Of a stretch of DNA of 64,000 nucleotides, positions 17,397 through 26,351 are shown one piece after another. The stretch is from NCBI RefSeq assembly GCF_028283705.1, contig NZ_JAPWKD010000015.1, forward strand, positions 419,479 to 483,478, written 5' to 3'. Every line of letters begins with the position of its first letter. Positions within the stretch are counted from its first letter, which is position 1. This DNA comes from Pantoea sp. Lineage in GTDB: Bacteria; Pseudomonadota; Gammaproteobacteria; Enterobacterales; Enterobacteriaceae. Position numbers and translations under genes: made by a program. The notes beneath the pieces were generated by a model. That model had not been told where the DNA came from. It saw only the letters and a list, made by a program, of their open reading frames with translations, and did not search any database.

Positions 17397-18625
17397 GCGT
17401 TTTTCTCCTGCAAAAGAGTAAGCAGACTATTGGCGACGATTTTGGTGGCACGCTGTAAATCATCAAGATGCACACGCTCATCGGCGCGGTGCCCATTGGC
17501 CTCGAGGAAGCTGCGTGGTCCGGCACCGTACATAATGGTGGGAATGCCTGCGGCACTGTACAGACGGGCATCGGTATACAACGGCAGCCCGACTAACGGG
17601 ATCGGTTCCTGCAGGATTTTTTCTGCCTGCTGGCTGAAGATATTAGCCAGGGCGATGCTCGCGGCGGATGAGGTGAACGGGCGCGCCAGCAAAATGCGTT
17701 TTACCTTGCAGGTAATGCCGGTCAGCTGTTTTTCTACGCTGGCAATCAACGCGATTAATTCCTGTTCCACCACCTCCGGGTTTTCCTCCGGGATAATGCG
17801 ACGGTCGAGACGAATCACCATGTTATCGCCCACCACATTGGTATTAATGCCGCCCGACACCAGACCAATCACCAGCGTAGGGGAATCAATGCCCGGAACC
17901 TGCGAATGTGTTGCTGCCAGCGAGTCGCGATAGTGATATAGCGCGCTCATGACACGGTTCCCGGCTTCGATGGCATCGTGGCCGCTGGCAGGAAAAGCGG
18001 CGTGCGCCGATTTACCCTGCACGTCGATTTCCAGATGCAGACAACCATTATGCGCGGTGACGACAAAGTAACTTAGCGCAGCACAGACCACGTAATCCGG
18101 CTTGCTGATGCCATTCTCCAGCAGCCAGCCAGGTCCGGTCGCGCCACCGGTTTCTTCATCGTAAGTAATGTGCAGCTCGATAGTGCCATTTAGCCTTGCT
18201 TCACTGTGGATCAGCGCCAGCAGCGCGTAAGCATAAGTGGTGATGTCTGATTTCGACACCGCAGCCCCACGACCATATAACCAGCCATCTTCGATTTCGG
18301 CACCGTAAGGGTCTTTGCTCCAGCCGCCACCGGGTGGCACCACATCACCGTGCGCATTGAGCGCTACCGTTGGACCAGGTCCAAAGCGATGACGCACCAC
18401 CAGGTTGGTCGCACTGCGCATCCCGGCAGCCTGTACCACCTCATCCGGCACAGTGAAGGTTTCGACATCCAGCCCCAGCGCGCGTAACTGCTGCGCCGTG
18501 ACTAAGGCATGGGGCGTGCAATCACCTGCCGGGTTATCCGACGGGGTTTGCACCAGAATTTTCAGCATCTCAACCTGGTCGGGAAAATGGTGTTCAATCC
18601 ATGTGGCGACACGTTGTTTACTCAT
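17393..18625 (-). CDS. M20-family metallo-deacylase/carbamoylase (ArgE/DapE-like)
   Basis: A 410-residue zinc hydrolase. The first metal ligands are in ALNAHGDVVPPG, the catalytic pair in YDEETGGATGP (Glu-Glu), and the dimerisation domain follows (GKSAHAAFPASGHDAIEAG). The family removes acyl, succinyl or carbamoyl groups from amino acids. ATG 18625 is the right start: it overlaps the stop of the upstream oxidase gene by 8 nt, and the longer frame to 18748 would only extend into that gene with unrelated residues. Together with the hydantoinase on the other arm, an N-carbamoyl-amino-acid hydrolase role is attractive but unproven. Confidence 0.88.
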   Translation of the reverse strand: MSKQRVATWIEHHFPDQVEMLKILVQTPSDNPAGDCTPHALVTAQQLRALGLDVETFTVPDEVVQAAGMRSATNLVVRHRFGPGPTVALNAHGDVVPPGGGWSKDPYGAEIEDGWLYGRGAAVSKSDITTYAYALLALIHSEARLNGTIELHITYDEETGGATGPGWLLENGISKPDYVVCAALSYFVVTAHNGCLHLEIDVQGKSAHAAFPASGHDAIEAGNRVMSALYHYRDSLAATHSQVPGIDSPTLVIGLVSGGINTNVVGDNMVIRLDRRIIPEENPEVVEQELIALIASVEKQLTGITCKVKRILLARPFTSSAASIALANIFSQQAEKILQEPIPLVGLPLYTDARLYSAAGIPTIMYGAGPRSFLEANGHRADERVHLDDLQRATKIVANSLLTLLQEKNA

Positions 18626-21575
18626 TGACAGCAGTCCTGTGATTATCGAAACGGGAAATATGGTAAGGCGACAGATTGATCTCACTGCTGCCACGAAGAA
18701 TAAGTTGCGCCAGGCTGCGGGCCACCACCGGCGACAGGGTATAACCATTGGAGGTCACGGCGTTGTAGAAACCGGGGATGCCGGGCACTTCGCCAATAAT
18801 CGGCGCGCCGTCGATATTGATATTCATCCCGGCCCAGCTACGTACCATATGCAGGCCACTCAGGGCGGGCAGCACTTTATTTGCCACCCACAGATTGCCT
18901 TCAATACTTTCGCGCGAGGGCTGATTCATGCGCATCGCCGGGTTAAATTGCGCACTCCAGCCACCGCCGATTAATAAGCTGCCGTGCGCCGTCTGTTTCA
19001 GGCTGAGATGGCGGCCCGCGTGTGCAATCAAGTGATCCACCAGCGGCGCGGCACGTTCGGTGACAATCATCTGTAGCGGCGCGCCTTTGACCGGCACGTT
19101 GATCCCCACCATTTCACCCACTTTAGCGGCCCAGGCACCGGCAGCATTGATCACTCGCTGCGCCTCAATCACGCCGCGGCTGGTTTGTACCCGGTAGCCA
19201 CCGTGGGAAAGCCGCTCAATGGCTATCACATCGGTGCCGCGCTGGAAACGTGCACCCTGAGCGCGCGCCAGCTGGTTCACCACATAAGTGGCACGCAGTG
19301 GGTTGATCTTGCCTTCCATCGGGCAAAATTCGGCACCAATAAGCTGCGGGGAAAGGTTGGGGGATAATTGCGCTAATTCACGCGCATCCAGCAAGCTGGC
19401 TTCGATACCGTAGCGGCGCTCCAGCAACATTTTCTGTTCGAGGAAACGCATCTCCTGTTCGGTTTCCGCCACCATCAGCCCGCCGGTGATCTTGATTTCC
19501 AGCGACTCACCGCTGGCGGCTTCCAGTTCCTGCCACAGCCGGACCGAAACCGGCCCCAGCGGCAGCGTTTGCGCCGCCGGACCACCACCTTGTTCGGCTT
19601 TGGCACCAAAATCGAACGACAGCAGTTGCACATGCAGGCTACCCGCGTTGGCCCCGGAAGCCTGTAAATTGATATCGTCGCGCTCCACCACCAGCACATC
19701 AGCGCCACCCTCGGCCAGGTAATAACCGAGGCAGTTGCCCATCACGCCGCCACCGATCACCAGTACGTCGGTCTTCTGCGGGGGTAAGGGTGTTGATTCC
19801 ACCGGGCGCGCCAGATTAGGGGTGATGGCGGGTTTATGGCCGCCCCATTCCTGTTTCTCAAAGGTCAACGCGGCGATGGGAACCGGACGCACCGGGAAGC
19901 GGGGCGCATAGAATCCGCTGGTTTGCTTTTGGCGTCCGGTCATCTCCGTCACCAGCTGCGCCACCATGCCAGAACAGGTTCGTCCCTGACATAACCCCAT
20001 GCCAGTGCGCAGATTACGTTTCAGTGCGGCCGGGGTATCCATGCCTGCGCTGATGGCGCTGCGCAAGCTGCCAAGAGTGATGTTTTCACAACGGCAAATC
20101 ACCGTCTCGTCCGCCAGCGATTGCAGGCTCACCGGTGGAGCCTGATAGACCTGCCACAGCGCCTGTTGAAAATCTTCCGCTTTGGCGAGGCGTGTTTTCA
20201 ACTGATGGATATCAATGCCCTCAGCCGTTTTGCCGAGCGCCTGGAGCGCACGGATGCCAGCCAGCTGACCGCGCGTCTGGGCAATCTGCGCGCCGCCGAG
20301 CCGGGCACCATCACCGATCACATAAACGCCAGCGATGCTGGTTGCGCCGTCTGCATCGGTTTTAATCGTTGGGGTGCTGAACGGGGTGGCAGCAAGTTGC
20401 TGTTTGCAGCCCAGCGAGCGAGCCAGATCGGTGGAGGGAATAAAACCATGGCCGAGACAAAGCACATCACACGCAATCTCGCGGCTTGAACCGGGAATGC
20501 GCTGCCCGTGCTGATCCACCGCCATAACGGTAATGCGTTCTAACCGATCCTGTCCGTGCGCAGCAACCACTTCATAACCCCAGCGCACCGCCACACGATT
20601 TTTTTTCAGCATCGACAGGTAATGACGTCCCTTGAACAACAGCTCGGGTGCAACTTTTGCCATGGTCAGGATCTGCCGCAGCATTTTGATCCCTGGTTTA
20701 GCGGCGCGTTCCAGCACCTCAACCACCTTGCCCGCGCTGTCGACCAGCTCGGCGGCAAACTGCAAATTCAATGGACCATTGCCGCTGACGACCACTCGCT
20801 CACCGGGAATGACCCGATACGCTTTCGCCAGCGTCTGGCCTGCGCCGGTAGTCATCACGCCGGGCAGGGTCCAGCCAGGAAAAGGCACCGGGCGCTCATA
20901 GGCACCGGTGGCGATGATCAGCTGTTGCGGGCGAATCAGCAACGTCTGATCGCGCCAGATCACGCCAATTTCCTGGGCAGAAAAAGCCGCCCAGACCGTG
21001 GCCTGTTGCAGAATGTCTACCCCGGCAGCCTGGGTTTCTTTCAGCAGGCTGTCGCCATCACGCCATTGCTGCGGCACTTTGCCATGCAGGGTATGAGAAG
21101 GGGCCAGCGGCTTAAAAAACTGACCGCCACTCTGCGGGCGTTCATCGATCACCATGACATTCGCACCCGCTCTGGCGGCGATGCGCGCGGCAGAAAGCCC
21201 CGCCGGACCTGCACCCAGCACCAGCAGATCGCACTCGCGTGTTTCTGGGGCAAAATTGTGTGGGGTTGGGGCGAGAGGTTGGGCCGGTGGTTGCGGAGCG
21301 CGCTGAGTCTGCACTTGCATACCGTCCTGCACCAGAGTCATGCAGCTGCGTTGCGATCCTTTGCCGTCCACCTGCACCACACACTCGTAGCAGGCCCCCA
21401 TGCCGCACCATAACCCGCGTTTGTCGCCCTGATCGGTCTCACGGATAGTCACGATGTTTTGCCGCGCGAGTGCAGCCGCAATGGTTTCGCCGGACAGGGC
21501 CTGGACGGCTTTGCCATCAAACCAGATGGTCAGAGTTTTGCTGGCAGGAATGATGTTGGGAGATTTGAGTTCCAT
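18618..21575 (-). CDS. three-part FAD/Fe-S amino-acid (opine/hydroxyproline-type) dehydrogenase fusion
   Basis: A 985-residue protein that joins what are usually three subunits (HcnABC, opine oxidase or D-hydroxyproline dehydrogenase type). Residues about 10-95 are a 2Fe-2S ferredoxin-like domain (WCGMGACYECVVQVDG). About 113-440 is a pyridine-nucleotide-disulfide-type FAD domain (LLVLGAGPAGLSAARIAA; a second nucleotide motif VVVSGNGPLNLQFAAEL). About 490-545 is a BFD-like 2Fe-2S domain (VICRCENITLGSL, CQGRTCSGM). About 603-985 is a DAO-type FAD domain (VLVIGGGVMGNCLGYYLA). Reading through all junctions shows no stop. It is the first gene of the minus arm and probably oxidises a secondary or cyclic amino acid, feeding electrons to the respiratory chain. 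Confidence 0.9.
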   Translation of the reverse strand: MELKSPNIIPASKTLTIWFDGKAVQALSGETIAAALARQNIVTIRETDQGDKRGLWCGMGACYECVVQVDGKGSQRSCMTLVQDGMQVQTQRAPQPPAQPLAPTPHNFAPETRECDLLVLGAGPAGLSAARIAARAGANVMVIDERPQSGGQFFKPLAPSHTLHGKVPQQWRDGDSLLKETQAAGVDILQQATVWAAFSAQEIGVIWRDQTLLIRPQQLIIATGAYERPVPFPGWTLPGVMTTGAGQTLAKAYRVIPGERVVVSGNGPLNLQFAAELVDSAGKVVEVLERAAKPGIKMLRQILTMAKVAPELLFKGRHYLSMLKKNRVAVRWGYEVVAAHGQDRLERITVMAVDQHGQRIPGSSREIACDVLCLGHGFIPSTDLARSLGCKQQLAATPFSTPTIKTDADGATSIAGVYVIGDGARLGGAQIAQTRGQLAGIRALQALGKTAEGIDIHQLKTRLAKAEDFQQALWQVYQAPPVSLQSLADETVICRCENITLGSLRSAISAGMDTPAALKRNLRTGMGLCQGRTCSGMVAQLVTEMTGRQKQTSGFYAPRFPVRPVPIAALTFEKQEWGGHKPAITPNLARPVESTPLPPQKTDVLVIGGGVMGNCLGYYLAEGGADVLVVERDDINLQASGANAGSLHVQLLSFDFGAKAEQGGGPAAQTLPLGPVSVRLWQELEAASGESLEIKITGGLMVAETEQEMRFLEQKMLLERRYGIEASLLDARELAQLSPNLSPQLIGAEFCPMEGKINPLRATYVVNQLARAQGARFQRGTDVIAIERLSHGGYRVQTSRGVIEAQRVINAAGAWAAKVGEMVGINVPVKGAPLQMIVTERAAPLVDHLIAHAGRHLSLKQTAHGSLLIGGGWSAQFNPAMRMNQPSRESIEGNLWVANKVLPALSGLHMVRSWAGMNINIDGAPIIGEVPGIPGFYNAVTSNGYTLSPVVARSLAQLILRGSSEINLSPYHISRFDNHRTAVNE

Positions 21576-21597
21576 AACGCTTGTGATCCGACAACGC

Positions 21598-21626
21598 TTG
21601 TGTATACATTATGTATACGGTATACA
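21598..21626 (+). promoter_or_regulatory. predicted sigma-70 promoter of the DapA-like operon
   Basis: TTGTGT (21598-21603), a 17-nt spacer and TATACA (21621-21626) give a good -35/-10 pair. The predicted start is near 21633, and a TAAGGAAC ribosome-binding site follows before ATG 21666. GTATAC operator words overlap both the -35 and the -10. Confidence 0.55.
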
Positions 21627-21636
21627 AACGGTATGC
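21602..21636. promoter_or_regulatory. GTATAC operator array shared by two divergent operons
   Basis: GTATAC occurs at 21602-21607, 21613-21618 and 21620-21625, with GTATGC at 21631-21636. The four words form two pairs with an 11-nt period each, placed back to back with one base between them. GTATAC-centred palindromes are known targets of FCD-type GntR regulators such as VanR-like proteins. The FCD-GntR gene at 25652 closes the plus arm and is the obvious candidate. The array lies 27 nt from the minus-arm start and 30 nt from the plus-arm start. Confidence 0.7.
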
Positions 21637-21665
21637 ATCAAGCAATTTCTTAAGGAACTCAAAAC

Positions 21666-22562
21666 ATGGCGCAGTTTCGCGGTACTTATACGGTGTTAAT
21701 TACTCCTTTCACCCAGGATGGTTTAGCAATTGACGTGCCAGCTCTGGAAAAATTGGTTGATTGGCAAATTGAACAAGGTATTCATGGGCTTATCCCATTG
21801 GGCAGTACCGGTGAATTTTTATCGATGACTCGCGAGGAGCGCCAGCTGGTCACCGAAACGGTGATTCGCACCGCAAGAGGGCGTGTACCGGTGCTGATGG
21901 GAACCGGTGCAGAATGGACGCCGGAATGCGTGGAACTGAGTAAAGAAGCCGAAGCGATGGGTGCAGATGGCGTGATGATCATCCCGCCATTTTACAGCTG
22001 CCCGAACGAAGACGAATTGTTTGCCCATTACCGTGCGGTGGGCGAAGCGCTTTCCATTCCGATCATGATTTACAACAACCCGGCCACCGCCAACGTCGAT
22101 TTGCTGCCGAAAACCGTGGCGCGTTTATCGGAAATCGACACCGTCAGCTATATCAAAGAATCCACGCTGGAAGTCACTCGTGTGCGCGACATCATTGAAT
22201 TGTGCGGCGACCGCATGAATGTGTTCGCCGGCATCCTCGGCTACGAATCCTTCTGGCTCGGTGCCTGCGGCTGGGTGGCGGTGGCGTCTAACCTGTTGCC
22301 ATCGCAGTGTGCGCAAATGTTTGAAGCCGCAGTGGACCGCCTTGATCGCAATGAAGCCCTGGTGCTGTATCACAAAATCCTGCCGGTAGTGCGTGCGGTT
22401 GGCGGACCACATTATGTTGCCGCCAGCAAAGCGGGCCTGTCGATGATGGGGCTGGAGGTGGGCATCCCGCGTGCACCACGTCTGCCGCTTGCCAGCGATT
22501 TGCACCAGGTTCTGCGTCATGAATTAGAAAAGCTCGCAGTGCTGAACAGCATTCAGCATTGA
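21666..22562 (+). CDS. DapA/NanA-family lyase or deaminase
   Basis: A 298-residue (beta/alpha)8 Schiff-base enzyme. Seen: GSTGEF near residue 46, the catalytic Tyr in MIYNNPATANVD and the Schiff-base Lys in VSYIKESTLE near residue 162. The DapA carboxylate-binding arginine is not obvious where expected, so this is probably not dihydrodipicolinate synthase. Context favours a catabolic role. In hydroxyproline breakdown, a DapA-family deaminase (HypD/LhpC) acts directly after an HcnABC-like dehydrogenase, which is exactly the pair found here across the promoter region. Other pyruvate-type aldolase activities remain possible. Confidence 0.85.
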   Translation: MAQFRGTYTVLITPFTQDGLAIDVPALEKLVDWQIEQGIHGLIPLGSTGEFLSMTREERQLVTETVIRTARGRVPVLMGTGAEWTPECVELSKEAEAMGADGVMIIPPFYSCPNEDELFAHYRAVGEALSIPIMIYNNPATANVDLLPKTVARLSEIDTVSYIKESTLEVTRVRDIIELCGDRMNVFAGILGYESFWLGACGWVAVASNLLPSQCAQMFEAAVDRLDRNEALVLYHKILPVVRAVGGPHYVAASKAGLSMMGLEVGIPRAPRLPLASDLHQVLRHELEKLAVLNSIQH

Positions 22563-22596
22563 TACCCGTCCTATTTTGCTTATTCGGAGAATGTAA

Positions 22597-23427
22597 ATGA
22601 TGACCAAAAAAACGTTGATAGCAGCTGCATGTCTTCTTACGGGTAGCCTGTTTATGCAAGCCAGCTTCGCGGCCTGTACCCCGATTGAGGGTGCAAACCT
22701 GGTGACGGCGGGTGAGTTAAAGATGTCCACTAACCCGACCTTACCGCCACTGCAATATGTCGATGGTGAGGGCCAGTTAAAAGGCATGCGCATCGAGCTG
22801 GGCGAGGAAATTGCCAAACGTCTTTGCCTGAAACCGGACTATACCCGTATTGAATTTTCCGCGATGGTACCGGGTTTGCAGGGCGGACGCTGGGACATGA
22901 TCAACACCGGCATTTTCTTCACCCCGGCACGCGCCAAAATCATGTATCTGATCCCCTATGAGAGCCAGGCCATCAGTGTTTCCGTGGCTCCTGCCGACAG
23001 CGGCAAAATTGCCAAAGTTGAAGATCTGGCGGGTAAAAGTGTCGGAGTGGAAATCGGCGGTTTTGAAGAAACCACCATCCGTAAGATCAGCAAAGAGCTG
23101 GAAGCCAAAGGCCTTAAGCCGGTTGATATCCATACCTTTGATAACTTTACCGTGGCCTTCCAGGCATTACGCGCGCAGCAGGTAAGCGCGGTGATCAGCA
23201 TCGACGCCGTTGCGGCGGATTATCAGCACAAAGGGATGTTTAAGCAGGTGCTCTCTGGCATCGACCCGACACCGGTTGCTATTGCATTCAAAGACGCACA
23301 TCTGGCTGATGCCACCGCGAAAGTGCTGAACCAGATGAATGCCGATGGCAGCTTACCGGCGCTGTTTAACAAGTACGGCGCAAAAATGATCACCGGAACC
23401 TTTAGTGTTCAGGGTCCCCACTCGTAA
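22597..23427 (+). CDS. amino-acid-type ABC transporter periplasmic binding protein
   Basis: A 276-residue exported protein of binding-protein family 3. The signal peptide (LIAAACLLTGSLFMQASFA) is cleaved near residue 25. The mature part contains GELKMSTNPTLPPLQYVDGE, the typical start of lobe 1, then GMRIELGEEIAKRL and DLAGKSVGVEIGGFEE. It sits 34 nt downstream of the DapA-like gene and 17 nt upstream of the permease gene. The ATPase for this system is on the opposite arm. Family-3 proteins bind amino acids or related small zwitterions; the ligand here is unknown. Confidence 0.93.
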   Translation: MMTKKTLIAAACLLTGSLFMQASFAACTPIEGANLVTAGELKMSTNPTLPPLQYVDGEGQLKGMRIELGEEIAKRLCLKPDYTRIEFSAMVPGLQGGRWDMINTGIFFTPARAKIMYLIPYESQAISVSVAPADSGKIAKVEDLAGKSVGVEIGGFEETTIRKISKELEAKGLKPVDIHTFDNFTVAFQALRAQQVSAVISIDAVAADYQHKGMFKQVLSGIDPTPVAIAFKDAHLADATAKVLNQMNADGSLPALFNKYGAKMITGTFSVQGPHS

Positions 23428-23444
23428 CTGTAGGAAAGCGAATT

Positions 23445-24194
23445 ATGATTCAGGGCTGGAGCTGGGAAGGGTACTTCCATTATCTCACCAACTATTTCAT
23501 TTTCATGGGGGCGGTGAATACCGTCCTGTTAACCCTTGCGGGTATGGCTGGCGGGCTGGTATTGGGAATATTACTCGCCTTTGCCAGACTCTCTCCCTGG
23601 TCATGGATTAACCAGATTGCCCGCACTTATATCTGGATTTTTCGCGGCACGCCGTTACTGGTGCAGCTAATTATTATCTATACCGGTCTGCCGCAGATTG
23701 GCATTCGCTTTAGCGTGATTGAAGCGGTGGTGATGGGGCTGGTATTAAATGAAGCGGCTTACCTGGCGGAAATTATTCGCGGTGGTGTGCAGGCCTTGCC
23801 GAAAGGGCAAATTAATGCGGCCAAAGCGTTGGGCTTTAACCAGCTGAATGTGGCGCGTTACGTGATTTTCCCGCAGACCATGCGTCTAATCCTGCCGTCG
23901 TTAGGCAACAGCTTTAATGGATTATTAAAAACCACCTCCATCGCTTCGGTCATTTCCATGGAGGAGTTACTGCGTCGTACCCAGATATTGATGCAGGAAC
24001 AATTTATGGTGTTGGAACTGTTTATGGTGGCCGCCACCTATTATCTGCTCCTCACCACCTTGTGGGACTTTATCCAGCGTAAAATCGAACGTCACTACGC
24101 TAAAGCGTATCAAAACACCACGCACAGCAGTGAACCGGTCAAACCCAGCTTTAAGGAAGTTTCCAGCGCTTACACCCGGGAGACGCAACCATGA
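23445..24194 (+). CDS. amino-acid-type ABC permease (HisM/GlnP type)
   Basis: A 249-residue inner-membrane permease with five or six hydrophobic segments. The family motif RGTPLLVQLIIIYTGLPQIG is near residue 67. The EAA-loop equivalent PKGQINAAKALGFNQLNVAR follows at about residue 118. Only one permease gene is present, so it would form a homodimer. The C-terminal 30 residues (EPVKPSFKEVSSAYTRET) are an unusual hydrophilic tail. The stop overlaps the hydantoinase start by 4 nt (ATGA), so the two are translationally coupled. Confidence 0.94.
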   Translation: MIQGWSWEGYFHYLTNYFIFMGAVNTVLLTLAGMAGGLVLGILLAFARLSPWSWINQIARTYIWIFRGTPLLVQLIIIYTGLPQIGIRFSVIEAVVMGLVLNEAAYLAEIIRGGVQALPKGQINAAKALGFNQLNVARYVIFPQTMRLILPSLGNSFNGLLKTTSIASVISMEELLRRTQILMQEQFMVLELFMVAATYYLLLTTLWDFIQRKIERHYAKAYQNTTHSSEPVKPSFKEVSSAYTRETQP

Positions 24195-25606
24195 AATCCT
24201 TTGATCTGATTATTAAAAATGCGGACATTGTGACGGCTGCCGATCGTTATCATGGTGATATTGGCATCAGTGAGGGGCGTATTAGCGTCATCGCAGCGGT
24301 CCTTGATGAAACGCTGGCGCAGCAGGTGATCGATGCCAAAGGTCGCATGGTCACGCCGGGTGGTGTTGATGCCCATTGTCACCTCGACCAGCCTTCCACT
24401 GATGGCTCTGTCGGGGCGGATGACTTTATCAGCGGCACGCGTTCGGCTGCCTGTGGCGGTACCACCACCATTATTCCTTTTGCCATGCAATTCAAAGGGC
24501 AAAGCCTGCACGATGCGATCGCCGATTACCATCAGCGTGCTGAAGGGAAAGCCTGCATTGATTACGCGTTTCACGTGATTATTACTGACGCCAGCACCGC
24601 AGTGATTGACGAGATTCCGCAGGTTATCCAGCAGGGCTACACGTCATTTAAGATCTATATGACCTATGACGCGTTAAAACTGACCGATCACCATATTCTG
24701 AATGTGCTGGAAGCGACGCGTGCAGCCGGGGCGATCTCCATGATTCACGCAGAAAATGATGACTGCATCAGTTGGTTAACTGAGCGGCTGAAAAAGCAGG
24801 GAAAAATCGCGCCGCGTTATCATGCGCTGGCCCATTCACCGATTGGCGAGCGTGAAGCCACGCACCGGGCGATTTCTCTGGCGGAACTGGTCGATGTGCC
24901 GATTTTGCTGGTCCATGTATCCAGCCGTGCGGCGATTGAGCAGATTTACTGGGCGCGTGGTCAGGGCATCAATATCTTCTCTGAAACCTGTCCGCAATAT
25001 CTGTTTCTCACCGCCGAGGATTTGGGCATCGATGACAGCTTCCACGGCGCAAAATGCATTTGTAGCCCGCCGCCACGCGATACTGACAGCCAGAATGCAG
25101 TATGGAATGCGTTAGCGAACGGCACCTTTACCATTTTTTCCTCAGATCATTGCCCGTTTAACTTCGATGATCCGCAAGGTAAGAAGCTGCATGGCGACAA
25201 TGCCTCGTTTGATCTGGTGCCTAACGGCATCGCCGGACTGGAAACACGTCTGCCGTTATTGATGAGTGAAGGGGTACTGAAGAAGCGTATTTCCGCCCAG
25301 CGTTTTGTCGATTTGACTGCCACGGCACCGGCGAAGCTCTATGGTCTGTATCCGCAAAAAGGCAGCATTGCGGTGGGTTCGGATGCCGATCTGGTGATCT
25401 GGGATACCGATATCGATAAAACCATCAACAATCGCGATTTGCACACCAATGCCGATCACACGCCTTATGAAGGTAAACAGGTTCAGGCATGGCCTGCCAT
25501 CACTCTGTCGCGCGGTGAAAAGGTCTGGGCGGAGGGTGAATATCAGGGAAGGGCGGGGAATGGTGCGTTTCTTACCTGTGCGGTGCCTTTCCCAATAAGC
25601 GGATAA
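24191..25606 (+). CDS. D-hydantoinase/dihydropyrimidinase-type amidohydrolase
   Basis: A 471-residue cyclic-amide hydrolase, the usual hydantoinase length. The metal-binding His-x-His is in DAHCHLDQPSTDGS near residue 60, the carboxylated-Lys segment is SFKIYMTYDALKLTD near 155, further His ligands are in MIHAENDD and LLVHVSSRAA, and the Asp ligand is in IFSSDHCPFN near 318. It opens cyclic ureides (hydantoins, dihydropyrimidines) to N-carbamoyl amino acids. Paired with the M20 enzyme of the other arm it could make a hydantoin-to-amino-acid route whose product is then oxidised by the triple-fusion dehydrogenase (inference). Confidence 0.93.
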   Translation: MKSFDLIIKNADIVTAADRYHGDIGISEGRISVIAAVLDETLAQQVIDAKGRMVTPGGVDAHCHLDQPSTDGSVGADDFISGTRSAACGGTTTIIPFAMQFKGQSLHDAIADYHQRAEGKACIDYAFHVIITDASTAVIDEIPQVIQQGYTSFKIYMTYDALKLTDHHILNVLEATRAAGAISMIHAENDDCISWLTERLKKQGKIAPRYHALAHSPIGEREATHRAISLAELVDVPILLVHVSSRAAIEQIYWARGQGINIFSETCPQYLFLTAEDLGIDDSFHGAKCICSPPPRDTDSQNAVWNALANGTFTIFSSDHCPFNFDDPQGKKLHGDNASFDLVPNGIAGLETRLPLLMSEGVLKKRISAQRFVDLTATAPAKLYGLYPQKGSIAVGSDADLVIWDTDIDKTINNRDLHTNADHTPYEGKQVQAWPAITLSRGEKVWAEGEYQGRAGNGAFLTCAVPFPISG

Positions 25607-25651
25607 TCCGGTAAACTCATTAGCCATTTTACTTTTGGACACTGCGTGAAG

Positions 25652-26335
25652 ATGACTGACTATCAGGATCACACCCTTGCTGCGATTATGGCTGCCAAGC
25701 CGTTGTATATGAAATCAGCCAGTCTGTCTGAGCAGGTTTATACGTTACTGAAGGAGTTAATCCTCGAACGTAAAATTCCCGGAAGTAGTGAAATGCTGGA
25801 ATCGCGGCTGGCGGAAGAGTTGCAGGTTTCCCGTACGCCAATGCGTGAGGCACTGGTGAGACTGGCGGGTGAAAACCTGCTGGAACGACGTGGCGCACGT
25901 TCCTACACCGTGCGCACCATCGATATCAAAGAGTATCTTGATACCATGGCGCTGCGGGAAGTGCTGGAAGCGGAAGCGGTGGGTAAAGCACTGGATAAAA
26001 TCAGCGCCGCTACGCTGGATGACCTGCTTAAAGAGCTGCGTGAATTGATTGATGCCGGTGAGGCGCAGGAGCATCTTTTCTGGCGTTTCGATGAAAAGCT
26101 GCACAACACCATTGCCGAAGCCAGCGGTAACCTGGTGCTGGCGCAGGTGCTAAAAGGTTTGCGCGTTAACGTACGTTTGTTCCGTTTGCATAGCCCGCTG
26201 CATCGCCAGCAGGAAAACCACGCCGAGCATCTTGATTTGCTCAATGCGATGCGTGAAGGCGATCGGGAAAAAAGCCTGGCTTCCATTCGTAAACACATTA
26301 TTAATCTGCGTAATGATGTGATTTCTTCGCTGTAA
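25652..26335 (+). CDS. GntR-family (FCD subgroup) regulator of the divergent cluster
   Basis: A regulator of about 227 residues: wHTH near residues 22-85 (LSEQVYTLLKELILERKI, then LAEELQVSRTPMREAL) and an all-helical FCD ligand domain from about 95 with its metal-binding Asp/His positions (LFWRFDEKLHNTIAEASGN). I give the ATG at 25652; a GTG two codons earlier (25646) is equally possible, and no strong ribosome-binding site decides it. It follows the hydantoinase gene in the plus arm and probably binds the GTATAC array at 21602-21636. Confidence 0.9.
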   Translation: MTDYQDHTLAAIMAAKPLYMKSASLSEQVYTLLKELILERKIPGSSEMLESRLAEELQVSRTPMREALVRLAGENLLERRGARSYTVRTIDIKEYLDTMALREVLEAEAVGKALDKISAATLDDLLKELRELIDAGEAQEHLFWRFDEKLHNTIAEASGNLVLAQVLKGLRVNVRLFRLHSPLHRQQENHAEHLDLLNAMREGDREKSLASIRKHIINLRNDVISSL

Positions 26336-26351
26336 TCCCTGTTTTACACCC

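Noticed and set aside
18626..18748. N-terminal extension of the M20 protein
   Set aside because: The extra 41 residues are out-of-frame sequence of the dehydrogenase gene; ATG 18625 with the 8-nt overlap starts the family domain.
20556..21413. Open frame of 285 codons on the plus strand inside the dehydrogenase-fusion gene
   Set aside because: It lies antisense to well-defined FAD and ferredoxin motifs and its residue composition (His/Arg/Gln-rich) is that of a shadow frame.
18618..21575. Frameshift or assembly artefact joining separate genes into the 985-residue chain
   Set aside because: The linkers between domains read as normal coding sequence in one frame, without stops and with sensible spacing; the fusion appears genuine.
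21666..22562. Calling the gene dapA (dihydrodipicolinate synthase)
   Set aside because: The catabolic neighbourhood and lack of the expected carboxylate-binding arginine argue for another reaction; only the family is called.
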